Below, in pieces: positions 4,493 through 11,838 of a stretch of 14,285 bases of DNA. Within the stretch, counting starts at the first letter, position 1. Every line of letters starts with the position of its first letter. This stretch comes from JADGNZ01 sp035995985. GTDB taxonomy: Bacteria; Acidobacteriota; Thermoanaerobaculia; Gp7-AA8. The notes beneath the pieces are model-generated. The model had not been told where the DNA came from. It saw nothing but the letters and a program-made list of their open reading frames with translations, and did no database searches. The DNA is taken from positions 1 to 14,285 of the forward strand of contig DASYJY010000237.1 of the NCBI GenBank assembly GCA_035995985.1, read 5' to 3'. A program made the translations under genes and the position numbers.

Positions 4493-6748
4493 TCACCGCA
4501 ACTTTTTGAACTCCTCCGAATCCACCAGCGCCCGCACCACCCCCACTCGCGTCTCCTTCTTCTTCAGCGCAGATGCGAAGTAGCGTTCGCCGGCAGCGTC
4601 GATGGAGCGGTTGAGGATCGTCGCGTACGCGATGTGGAGGAAGTCGGTGTCGTTGAGGCAGGCGGAGTCGTACGCGACCGTCTCCGCGGCGTCTCCGGCG
4701 TCGATGTGGCGGGAAGGTTCGACTCCGATCCGTGCGAGCAGCGACGGCGGCGCAAGTGCCTTGCGCTTTGAGTGAAGCCACCACGAGTTCTCATCGAGCA
4801 TCTCGCCCGGCTCGTTGATGCGAAACGCGCGCGTCAGCTCGGGCAGCGATTCAGTCATCTTCGTCGCACCGATTGCCGTCACCGCGATCAAATTCAGCCG
4901 CGCCGCCAGCAGTCGCACATCCTTCGATCTCGGATCGATCGTCGCCGGCGCCTCGGCGCGCGCGAACGCGATCGTCAGAAAATTCGCGCCGTCGCGCCAG
5001 CGCGTGCGATCAATGTCGAACGTGTATTCGCGCCAGCCGGGTGTCATCGCGAGTCGCCCGACCGGCGCGGCGTTCAGCGAGATCGTGGCGATCTGCGGAC
5101 TAGACCCGGCGTAGTCGAACGGCATCATGTGCAGCGTCAGGCGGTGATCGGCGGCCGAGGCGATGAGCATCGCTGACACCGGCTCGGCTCCGGTCCAGCG
5201 CGCGTGTTCGGCGGGATCGCCGTCGGGACCGTACCAGCCGCCGGCGAGGAAGACGCTGTTGTCGCTGCCGAGGGACATGACGTGGGTCGGGTAGCGCGAC
5301 ATGAGGGCGCGCGTGTCGGCGGAGGTCAGGCGATGGAGCAGCAGGTGTTGCAATCCCGGCGCGTAGTGAAGACGGAATCCTTCCAGCGGACTGCCCAGGA
5401 CGACCGGGTACTGGCAACTCCAGTCGCCGACGTCGCCGGCGCGATGAAATCCGGCGCTGACGATCCACACCGGCTCGTTGTGCGCGACGACGCTGGCCGC
5501 GCGCGACGCGGATTCACCGGCGCTGACAAGGCGGACTTTCGGCGGTAGTCGACGCAAATAGAAATCGAGGCAGACGTACGACCAGTCGTTCGTCGTGACG
5601 ACGGCATCGCGCGCGTGAGCGTGCTCGTGAATCGTAGCGGCGATGACGCGCCAGTTCAGCTTGCGATACGGCTCCGTGGTCGCGGATGTCCATCCCTCGC
5701 GGACGATGAATCCGGCAGCGATCAGCGCGGCGATCGGGATCGCCATGGCGAGCCGTCCGCGAAAAATCAACCGCAGAATCGCGGTGATGCCGATCGCCGC
5801 GAGCAGCAGGTAGGCGGGCAGCGCCGTGGCGACGTAACGCACCGCGTACCAGTGGCGCAGCTTCCAGAGCGCGGCCAGGCTGACGGCGACCGGGAGGACG
5901 GCCATGCCGGTGACGATGACGCCGCGGACGCGATCGCGATGAATGAGCACGACGGCGCCGATGAGCGCGAGGATGGCGACGACGTACGCGGGGCGATGGA
6001 TGGTGCTGATGTCGACCGCGCCGATGGAGAACGATTGGAGGAGCCGTTGGAAAAATCTTGTGCTGAAACGAAAGCCTGATGCGGCGTTCGGCGGCATGCG
6101 GCGGTAGACGATTGGGATTAGTGCTGCGGCTACTCCTCCCGATATCGCGTAGACGGCGAAGGTTTTTCTCCGCGTCATCGCGAAAGCGATTGCGGCCGTG
6201 ATGGCGCTGGCGATGAGGAGGGGGCCGGAGCCGGAGGTAGTGAATAGCGCGAGCAGAGGTATGGCCGCAAAAAGGCTTTCACGCGGAGACGCGGAGGGGC
6301 GGAGAAAGACGGAGAGCAGCAGCGTGGCGAGGAGGATCAGGAGGGCGTACGGGCGTGCTTCGCGGCTGTAGTAGATCGCCAGCGGGGAGCCGGCGAGGAG
6401 GAGAGCGAAGGTCAGGTTTTCCCCTCGTCCCTCGTCCCTCGTCCCTCTTTCTAAGACACCCGCGACAATCACCGCCGCCAGACCAAACACCGCCGGCGCA
6501 AACCTCGCGGCAAACTCCGGCGCGTGCGCGAATCGGCCGGCCAGTTCCGTCGCGAAAAAGAGCGGACCGTGTTCGCTGCCAAAGCCGGTCAGCCAGCGCC
6601 AGAGCGGCTCGTGCGTCAGTTTCGTGGCGACGTCGTAGTCGAGGATTTCGTCGAGCCAGAGACTCGGGACGGCGAGTCCGCTGAATCTCAGAACCGCGCC
6701 GAAGATGACGATGGCGGTCAGCAGCAGCCAGTCGCCGATCCGTCTCAT
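4493..6748 (-). CDS. GT-C glycosyltransferase (family 39-like, ArnT/PMT type) with C-terminal DUF4214-like domain
   Basis: A 751-residue polytopic membrane protein. The N-terminal half has the layout of lipid-linked-sugar GT-C enzymes: first helix, then PSLWLDE with the likely catalytic Asp33 in the first periplasmic loop, GPLFF at about 61-65, YYSREARPYALL at about 126-137, and further helices to about residue 360. The second half is soluble. The last 60 residues (SACLNDTDFLHIAYATILNRSIDAAGERYF ... SEEFKKLR) resemble DUF4214, a domain often seen in surface proteins. The sugar donor and acceptor are unknown. Two short loops (about 100-111 and 149-156) are encoded by repeat DNA. The ATG at 6748 starts just before the first helix; an in-frame GTG at 6778 is an alternative, and neither has a clear ribosome site. 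The stop is four bases from the palindrome element. Confidence 0.85.
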   Translation of the reverse strand: MRRIGDWLLLTAIVIFGAVLRFSGLAVPSLWLDEILDYDVATKLTHEPLWRWLTGFGSEHGPLFFATELAGRFAHAPEFAARFAPAVFGLAAVIVAGVLERGTRDEGRGENLTFALLLAGSPLAIYYSREARPYALLILLATLLLSVFLRPSASPRESLFAAIPLLALFTTSGSGPLLIASAITAAIAFAMTRRKTFAVYAISGGVAAALIPIVYRRMPPNAASGFRFSTRFFQRLLQSFSIGAVDISTIHRPAYVVAILALIGAVVLIHRDRVRGVIVTGMAVLPVAVSLAALWKLRHWYAVRYVATALPAYLLLAAIGITAILRLIFRGRLAMAIPIAALIAAGFIVREGWTSATTEPYRKLNWRVIAATIHEHAHARDAVVTTNDWSYVCLDFYLRRLPPKVRLVSAGESASRAASVVAHNEPVWIVSAGFHRAGDVGDWSCQYPVVLGSPLEGFRLHYAPGLQHLLLHRLTSADTRALMSRYPTHVMSLGSDNSVFLAGGWYGPDGDPAEHARWTGAEPVSAMLIASAADHRLTLHMMPFDYAGSSPQIATISLNAAPVGRLAMTPGWREYTFDIDRTRWRDGANFLTIAFARAEAPATIDPRSKDVRLLAARLNLIAVTAIGATKMTESLPELTRAFRINEPGEMLDENSWWLHSKRKALAPPSLLARIGVEPSRHIDAGDAAETVAYDSACLNDTDFLHIAYATILNRSIDAAGERYFASALKKKETRVGVVRALVDSEEFKKLR
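6279..6307. repeat. Second copy of the 29-bp dispersed repeat, inside the glycosyltransferase gene
   Basis: This matches the reverse complement of 259-287 at 28 of 29 bases. It falls in-frame within the glycosyltransferase gene and encodes a hydrophilic loop including RPSASPRES between two membrane helices. An element otherwise found between genes has therefore been accommodated in a loop. Confidence 0.75.
6422..6450. repeat. Heptanucleotide tandem repeat (CCCTCGT units) inside the glycosyltransferase gene
   Basis: Four successive 7-nt units read CCCTCGT, CCCTCGT, CCCTCGT and a final CCCTCTT. On the coding (minus) strand they give the charged loop ERGTRDEGRGEN between two hydrophobic segments. 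Copy-number changes of one unit would shift the frame; three units keep it. Confidence 0.75.
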
Positions 6749-6771
6749 TCGCGAGAGCGTAGCACGCGCAT

Positions 6772-6803
6772 TTGACACTCCCGCGATTGGTCAATACATT
6801 GAC
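6772..6803 (+). promoter_or_regulatory. Sigma-70-type promoter and candidate MarR operator
   Basis: TTGACA at 6772-6777 and TACATT at 6795-6800 are separated by exactly 17 bases, a near-consensus housekeeping promoter for the MarR gene. Initiation would fall about 5 bases before the ATG at 6812, giving an almost leaderless mRNA. The palindrome GTCAAT-AC-ATTGAC (6790-6803) covers the -10 box and is a plausible site for MarR autorepression. The region also lies upstream of the divergent glycosyltransferase gene. Confidence 0.6.
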
Positions 6804-6811
6804 GACCACAC

Positions 6812-7243
6812 ATGACAGCCGAGCCGGAACGGGACCTCGTCGCGGGCGTGATTCAACTCGCGAACCTCCTCACGCGCCGCCTCGCCCCCGTCTTCGCCAA
6901 AGCCCGCATCACCCCGCAGCAATGGGCCATACTCTCTGTCCTCTCTCGCGCGGACACGCCGATGTCCCTCGCCTCCCTCGCCCGGACGATGATGGTTTCC
7001 AAACAGAACATGACCGGCATGATGACCCGCCTTGAGCAGCTCGGCTTCGCCGAACGCGCCGACGATCCGAAGGATCTCCGCTCCTCGCGCGTGGTGCTCA
7101 CGCGCCGCGGACGGGCGACAATCGAAAAGCTGCATCCGGCTTATGAACAATGGCGCGAGGCGTTGGGTGGGGACATTTCCGAACGCGATTTGGCGACGGC
7201 GGCGAAGACGATTGAGACGTTGATCGCGAAGTTGTCGACATGA
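6812..7243 (+). CDS. MarR-family transcriptional regulator
   Basis: A 143-residue protein with the MarR winged helix: ITPQQWAILSVLSRADTPMSLASLARTMMVSKQNMTGMMTRLEQLGFAERADDPKDLRSSRVVLTRRGR. The recognition helix is around VSKQNMTGMMTRLEQLG, and the wing around DDPKDLRSSRVVLT has the conserved D-R pattern. MarR proteins bind short palindromes as dimers and often repress their own gene or a divergent one, releasing DNA on ligand binding. Here a palindrome overlaps the gene's own -10 box, and the divergent glycosyltransferase is the only other obvious target. The ligand is unknown. It converges on the DUF2846-like lipoprotein gene with a 24-bp gap. Confidence 0.92.
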   Translation: MTAEPERDLVAGVIQLANLLTRRLAPVFAKARITPQQWAILSVLSRADTPMSLASLARTMMVSKQNMTGMMTRLEQLGFAERADDPKDLRSSRVVLTRRGRATIEKLHPAYEQWREALGGDISERDLATAAKTIETLIAKLST

Positions 7244-7267
7244 CAGTTGCGTAAAGCCGCTGGGCGA

Positions 7268-7714
7268 CTATTTCGAAAATTGCGTGCTCTGGACCATGCT
7301 GTTCGTTCGGATTAATTTCTGCCCCTCGTCTTCGGAGACCAGTTTCAGGCGGGCGCGATTGCTGGTAGCCGTTGGGCTCATTCCTACGCGCAAGTAGTAA
7401 TTGTGGCCAAGCTCGACTTCAACCGCAGTGGTTTCTTGACTTGTATTGTTGAAAAACGACACGACGTGACTCCCGCGTTCGAGTTGTTGTACGAGAAACG
7501 TCTCGGCTGGCAAAGAACCTACTATTCTGCCGTCAATAGTCACCTGATACATCACTCCGAGTCCGAACGATGACGGTCGGACTATGTAGAGCTGAGCGTA
7601 ATTCGGCAGCGTGGCGAACGTCTTCGCAACGGCTTCGGTCGCAGGTGCGGCCTTCTGAGCAGAAACGCACGCGCCGAGCAACAAGAACAACATTAGTACC
7701 GAATAAGATCGCAT
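7268..7714 (-). CDS. DUF2846-like lipoprotein
   Basis: A 148-residue protein with a textbook lipoprotein signal: MRSYSVLMLFLLLGAC, lipobox L13-G14-A15-C16. After a linker it reads AQLYIVRPSSFGLGVMYQVTIDGRIVGSLPAETFLVQQLERGSHVVSF ... VELGHNYYLRVGM. This beta-rich pattern (YxxRP, DG..VG.L, pG.H, G..YYLR) is what I recall for DUF2846, a family of unknown function found in lipoproteins. An AAGGGA stretch precedes the ATG by about ten bases. It starts 22 bases after the stop of the frameshifted gene upstream on the same strand and may be the last gene of that operon. Base composition is slightly less GC-rich than its neighbours. Confidence 0.8.
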   Translation of the reverse strand: MRSYSVLMLFLLLGACVSAQKAAPATEAVAKTFATLPNYAQLYIVRPSSFGLGVMYQVTIDGRIVGSLPAETFLVQQLERGSHVVSFFNNTSQETTAVEVELGHNYYLRVGMSPTATSNRARLKLVSEDEGQKLIRTNSMVQSTQFSK

Positions 7715-7735
7715 TGCTTTTCCCTTCTCTCTGGC

Positions 7736-8076
7736 TCAGGTTTCGCGAATTGCCGGAAATTGTGCAACCACCTCGATCTTGCCAACGATGTTGTTATTCA
7801 ACGCGTCGAGGTCCTCCGCCGGAATCCACCACTCGGTATGCTCTTCGCCTCCGACTTTGTGCACTTCGAAGCGATCCACGAACTCGCGCCGTACATTGAA
7901 GCGCAAAAAAATCCTGCGCCGCTCTCGGGAACGTTCCAGTCGCGCGCAATCTGCTCGGCGTACGCTTGATTCGTGACTGGGTAAAAGATCGGCTGTTCAG
8001 GTAATCGCGGTGGCCATCGGCGCCATCCCGACGCGGCAACCAGCTCCAACTCCTTCGGGCCAGTGGGCCTGAACAT
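7736..8076 (-). pseudogene. Frameshifted small protein, recalled as the 'ADP-ribosylation/crystallin J1'-annotated family
   Basis: From the ATG at 8076 the frame reads MFRPTGPKELELVAASGW, PPRLPEQPIFYPV, EQIARDWN, ESGAGFF, then turns to nonsense. At a run of seven T (minus strand; 7905-7911) a shift of one base gives a clean continuation: LRFNVRREFVDRFEVHKVGGEEHTEWWIPAEDLDALNNNIVGKIEVVAQF, ending at TGA 7736-7738. With one added T the product is 113 residues. The combined sequence matches a small cytoplasmic family often labelled ADP-ribosylation/crystallin J1, a label probably inherited rather than tested. Causes could be a homopolymer sequencing error, a true inactivating mutation, or slippage during translation. 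It lies between the four-helix membrane protein and the lipoprotein on the same strand. Confidence 0.75.
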
Positions 8077-8162
8077 TGTGACGAGTTGCTCCCCAATATC
8101 TTCCGTCAAGGAGCGAGATCTTACGCCGTAGGAGTCGCAGCGAGGAACTCGGGCACGACGAA

Positions 8163-8567
8163 TCACTGCGCCCGATTGCGCGTGACTGCGACTGACAGGA
8201 GAGCTGCACCCGCCACACCGGCGCCAAGTGCGACAAGCAGATCGTGTTGCGGCGCTCTGCCGACGGCGTTCGCGAAAGCGCTGACCGCCGGCTGAATCAA
8301 AAGCAGGCCGAAAAACAGGCCGACCGCAAAGTCGATGCGGTGTACAAAGCCATAGAGGGCCGCGACCGCGGTCAGGAACACGCCAATGGTCAACGCCAGA
8401 AAGCGTGCCGCGGTGCCTTGCTGTCGTCCGGCGTTGTGAATCGCCCAAACGAGAAAGACGAATTCTTCGGCGAAGAAGACGATCGCCATCACCAGAAGAA
8501 GGTAATGCCCCGCACCGCGTTTCCGGCAGCTCCGTTCTTCCTGCTTCGCGTCGTCGTCGTTGTTCAT
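8163..8567 (-). CDS. Four-helix membrane protein of unknown function
   Basis: A 134-residue protein with a charged cytoplasmic N-terminus (residues 1-20, rich in Asp, Glu, Arg and Lys) and four predicted membrane helices at about 22-42, 54-74, 79-100 and 109-127. I do not recognise a family. The second and third helices are separated by HRID. Its ATG lies four bases after the stop of the diguanylate cyclase gene, so the two are very probably cotranscribed and translationally linked. The ribosome site is weak (GTGAG). A role linked to the cyclase is only inferred from position. The codon pattern and the contrast between hydrophobic helices and polar loops support this frame over the overlapping ones. 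Confidence 0.72.
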   Translation of the reverse strand: MNNDDDAKQEERSCRKRGAGHYLLLVMAIVFFAEEFVFLVWAIHNAGRQQGTAARFLALTIGVFLTAVAALYGFVHRIDFAVGLFFGLLLIQPAVSAFANAVGRAPQHDLLVALGAGVAGAALLSVAVTRNRAQ

Positions 8568-8571
8568 CGCG

Positions 8572-9831
8572 TCAACTCACAAATGCCGCAGCTCGCGGAG
8601 CGGCTGGCCCCACCACCCGATTCCGCCCACCCTCCTTCGCCGCGTAGAGCCTCTCATCCGCTGCGCGGAACAACGCGTCGGAGACTCTTCCGTCCTCGGG
8701 GTACATGGCAGCGCCGATACTGACGGTGACTTGCGCGCCGCCAACCGGGGCGGGCATCGCCTCGATGGTCGCGCGGATTCGTTCGGCGATCGCGGCCAAC
8801 GCCGGGGCGTCGAGCTGGGGGAGGATCACGGCGAATTCTTCGCCGCCGTAGCGGGCGGGAAAGTCGACGACCCGGACGGCTTCGCGAATGGCGCGGGACA
8901 CGCGTTGTAGTGCGTCGTTGCCGGCCAGGTGGCCGTATGTGTCGTTGTATTTCTTGAAGCGGTCGAGGTCGAGGATGAGGATGCCGAAGCGTTCGGGGTA
9001 GCGTTCGGCGCGTTCGATTTCGAGGTCGATGCGCTCGCGGAAGGCGCGGAAGTTTGGGAGTGACGTCAGCTCGTCGGTTCTCGCGTGTGCTTTCAGCTCG
9101 TCGGCCATGTGATTGACGGCGGCGGCGAGGCGGGCTACTTCGAAATCGCCGGCGACCGGAGCGCGCGCGCCGAGGTCTCCGGAGGCGATCAGGTCGGCGG
9201 CGAGGGAGAGGTCTTCGATCGGACGGACCACTTTCCGCAGCGTCACCTGCACCGCGGCGAAGCTGCAGATGATGATGATCCAGGCGATGGCCAGGCCGGC
9301 CGACATCAGCTCGTGCGAGTCGCGTTCGAGCATCGGGAGCTGCCGCGCGATCTCGCGCTTTCTCTCATCGATGATCCGCTGCGCCTCGGCTACCACGCGC
9401 TGCGATTCCGTACCGATCTCCTGCGGCGTCGAGGTTGCGTCGGCGAGGACGGCGGTGAACGTCGACATGTGCCGCCGCAGCGCCGCGGTGTCGATCGTCC
9501 GCAGCGAATCGGATTCGAGGAGCTGCGAGACGACGCGGTACGGAGGCGTCGGGTGTCGGGAGTCGGGTGTCGGAGCGGAGGCCGAAAGATTCGCGCGGTT
9601 CGCTCCGACTCCCGACCCCCGACTAACGACTCCCGCGCGATACGCGTTCTGCGCGCGGATCAACTCTTCCAGCGTTCCGATCGCGCGCGTCTCCACGCCT
9701 ACCAGCCGGCTCCATCGTTCCTGCGCCACCTGCGCGCGCCAGCTCAGGCCGAAGGTGATGGCGAAGAGGGCGATGGCGAAGGCGGCTGTGAGCAGCAGCA
9801 CGCGCGTGCGGAGGCGGGTGCGACGCGCCAC
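8572..9831 (-). CDS. Membrane-bound diguanylate cyclase (HAMP-GGDEF)
   Basis: A 419-residue inner-membrane signalling protein. Helix 1 at about 10-30, an extracytoplasmic helical sensor at 31-172, helix 2 at about 175-197, HAMP linker at 198-248, then a GGDEF domain. Active-site features: metal ligands in LDLDRFK (Asp288), signature GGEEF at 329-333, and inhibitory I-site RVVD at 320-323, placed correctly before RYGGEEF. It should make cyclic di-GMP from two GTP, with product inhibition. The start is GTG, overlapping the GH15 stop by one base (TAGTG), with GGTGAAG upstream; translation is coupled. Residues about 71-97 (Gly/Ser/Pro-rich) are encoded by a heptamer inverted repeat and look like a late insertion in the sensor. 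Confidence 0.93.
   Translation of the reverse strand: MARRTRLRTRVLLLTAAFAIALFAITFGLSWRAQVAQERWSRLVGVETRAIGTLEELIRAQNAYRAGVVSRGSGVGANRANLSASAPTPDSRHPTPPYRVVSQLLESDSLRTIDTAALRRHMSTFTAVLADATSTPQEIGTESQRVVAEAQRIIDERKREIARQLPMLERDSHELMSAGLAIAWIIIICSFAAVQVTLRKVVRPIEDLSLAADLIASGDLGARAPVAGDFEVARLAAAVNHMADELKAHARTDELTSLPNFRAFRERIDLEIERAERYPERFGILILDLDRFKKYNDTYGHLAGNDALQRVSRAIREAVRVVDFPARYGGEEFAVILPQLDAPALAAIAERIRATIEAMPAPVGGAQVTVSIGAAMYPEDGRVSDALFRAADERLYAAKEGGRNRVVGPAAPRAAAFVS
9547..9624. repeat. GTCGGGN heptamer repeats in an inverted pair inside the GGDEF gene
   Basis: The left side holds about four 7-nt units (GTCGGGT, GTCGGGA, GTCGGGT, GTCGGAG) at 9548-9575. The right side (9601-9624) carries the complementary units. 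Arms 9554-9577 and 9601-9624 pair with three mismatches in 24 around a 23-nt spacer. The whole is read in-frame as a low-complexity Gly/Ser/Pro loop of the extracytoplasmic domain. Confidence 0.7.
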
Positions 9832-11804
9832 TACACTTCACCCGCCAGCTCGTTCGCGCGGCGCGCCACCACGTGCGCCGCAAGCACGAACGCGGCGTGG
9901 CTCCACGTCAGCGGCGCGACGGAAATCGGCTTGCCGGTGTACGGATCGAGCTGTTCTGCCAGCACGCCGCTCGGCAGCGCGTGGCGCGTCGCCCACAGCA
10001 GGATGTCGATGGCCTTCTGCAGATCCGAGGCGTTGCGTGCGCGCATCGCGTACCAGTGCGCGATCGACAGCGTGCAGACGATCCACGGATTGCCGGGCAC
10101 GTTCGCGACGTCCTTCGAAATCTGAAAGTAATAATCGTTCTCGTAGCGCGCCACGCCGCCGACCTCGGTCTTGATGGTCAGCCGCTCGATCATCGCCTCC
10201 ATCGTGGCCACGATCTTCGGATCGTTCGCGTCGAACATGCCGAAGAGCCAGAGGCCGGCCATCGACGCGTCGAGGGTCATGTCGGCCGTGATCTGCCCTT
10301 CGCGCGAAACGTTGATCGAGCGCGCGAAGCAGCCGCTGGCCTCATCGAACAGAAAGCGGATCGCGCCGTCCTTGATCTCCGCGGCCGCGCGCCGGTACTT
10401 CTCCGCCTGCGCCGTTTCGCCGAACGCATCGGTGAATCGCGCGGCCGCGTTCAGCCCCGCCCACACCGAGCCCACCGTGAACGCGGCGATGCCGCGGCGC
10501 TCCTCCCACAAATCCCACGACGGCGCCGGCAGCCGCGTGTGCGGCTCGCGGTAGCGCAGGAGGAAGTCCGCCATCTGCTTGATGATCGGCTTGTAGAGCG
10601 GCTTCACGAACTCGACATCGTGGAACTTTTCGAAGTGCGTCCACAGCGCGACCACGACCAGCGCCGTCTCGTCTTCCTGAATCGGCAACTGCCGCTTACC
10701 GTCCGCCAGCCACGGATGCCACGACGATCCCACCGACCCATCCGGGTTGTACTTGTGCAGCAGAAATCCCTCGGGTGTGATCAGCCGGCAGCAGAAGTCG
10801 AAAAAGCGGCGCGTGATCTCCGCGTAGCCGGCCTGCAGCAGCGCCGTGGCCACGATCGATCCGTCGCGCGGCCACATGTACGTGTACGTGTCGCGCCCGA
10901 ACTGGACGATGTCGGAGTCGGTGGCTGCGATGACGGCACCGCTGTGATCGATCTGCGTACGGATGATCAGCAGCGATCGCCGATACAGCCGCTGAACATC
11001 GTCGGGCAGCCTGCTGATGTCGACGTCGTTCTTCACCCACAGCTTCCAGTAGTCGCGCGTGCGATCGAGAAACGATCCCGCGCCGCGCTCGCGCACGAGA
11101 GCGTCGAGCGCCGCGACGTCTTTGTACGACTTGCCGAAGACCCACCAGATGTACGCGACTGCCGATCCACCCGGCGCGAGCGACAGCGACATCATCCCGG
11201 TGCAATCGACCGAACCTTGTGCAATCGCTTTGTGCGCTTCGAGCACGCCATCCTCGGCATCGCGCCACGTGCCCTGGTAACCCTCGCGCTCTTTCGTCCC
11301 GATGGCGAACGACTGAAAGCCGAACTGGTCGTCGACCGATCCGTTGATCAATACGTAGCGCTGCGCTTTGTACGCGACGAAGCCGTTGAACTCCGGATCG
11401 AAAAAGATCGTGTCGCCGATCGCGTTTCCGCCGAGGTGCGGGTCGAAGTGCGTGAAGAGGCGGACGGGGCGTTTCTTGTCGGAGAGATTTTTTAGCTCGA
11501 CACGGCGTACGAAGACATCGCGATCGAAGTCGACCGTATCGTTGATGACTATGTCCAGCTGCAGCGAATCGGAATGCGCCTCGACGCGCGTGACCAGCGA
11601 ATCGTCGTCGTAGTCGAGCCGCTTCTCCCACGCCGGATTGCCGATCCACGCGAACTTCCCGTCGCACCACACGCCGAAAAACGAGACGTCGCCGGCGGTC
11701 TGGTTGTCCTGCCCGACATGCGGGTAGTAGACGTCGCGGATGTTGTACTCGTGATCGAAGTTGACCATGAGGTTGCCGTTGCCGATGGGAAGGTCGCGCG
11801 CCAC
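9831..11804 (-). CDS. Glycoside hydrolase family 15 (glucoamylase / trehalase-like)
   Basis: A 657-residue protein with the two-part architecture of bacterial GH15: an N-terminal beta-sandwich (about 1-260, beginning ARDLPIGNGNLMVNFDHEYNIRDVYYPHVGQDNQ) and an (alpha/alpha)6 barrel (about 265-650). Barrel motifs include YMWPRDG at 309-315, SWDLWEER at 429-436 with the likely general acid Glu434 or Glu435, and AEQLDPYTGKP ... PLTWSHA with likely base Glu617. Members hydrolyse alpha-linked glucans, or in one branch trehalose, from the non-reducing end. No signal peptide, so it is probably cytoplasmic. The frame is open to 12005, but the extension is antisense to the exported protein gene. The GTG at 11804 places the conserved RDLPIGNG motif at the N-terminus as in relatives, though its ribosome site is weak. 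Confidence 0.92.
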   Translation of the reverse strand: MARDLPIGNGNLMVNFDHEYNIRDVYYPHVGQDNQTAGDVSFFGVWCDGKFAWIGNPAWEKRLDYDDDSLVTRVEAHSDSLQLDIVINDTVDFDRDVFVRRVELKNLSDKKRPVRLFTHFDPHLGGNAIGDTIFFDPEFNGFVAYKAQRYVLINGSVDDQFGFQSFAIGTKEREGYQGTWRDAEDGVLEAHKAIAQGSVDCTGMMSLSLAPGGSAVAYIWWVFGKSYKDVAALDALVRERGAGSFLDRTRDYWKLWVKNDVDISRLPDDVQRLYRRSLLIIRTQIDHSGAVIAATDSDIVQFGRDTYTYMWPRDGSIVATALLQAGYAEITRRFFDFCCRLITPEGFLLHKYNPDGSVGSSWHPWLADGKRQLPIQEDETALVVVALWTHFEKFHDVEFVKPLYKPIIKQMADFLLRYREPHTRLPAPSWDLWEERRGIAAFTVGSVWAGLNAAARFTDAFGETAQAEKYRRAAAEIKDGAIRFLFDEASGCFARSINVSREGQITADMTLDASMAGLWLFGMFDANDPKIVATMEAMIERLTIKTEVGGVARYENDYYFQISKDVANVPGNPWIVCTLSIAHWYAMRARNASDLQKAIDILLWATRHALPSGVLAEQLDPYTGKPISVAPLTWSHAAFVLAAHVVARRANELAGEV

Positions 11805-11838
11805 GCGTGAAGGATAATCCCGTCGAAGGGGAGACACG

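Noticed and set aside
7798..8448. 216-residue minus-strand frame as a single gene
   Set aside because: Its first part is a shadow of the four-helix membrane protein and its end is out of frame; only the middle belongs to the frameshifted small protein.
9547..9624. Heptamer repeats considered as a CRISPR array
   Set aside because: Units are 7 nt with no unique spacers; they are simple tandem repeats within a gene.
9873..11495. 540-residue open frame on the plus strand opposite the GH15 gene
   Set aside because: Arg-rich shadow typical of GC-rich antisense; the GH15 frame has all catalytic motifs.
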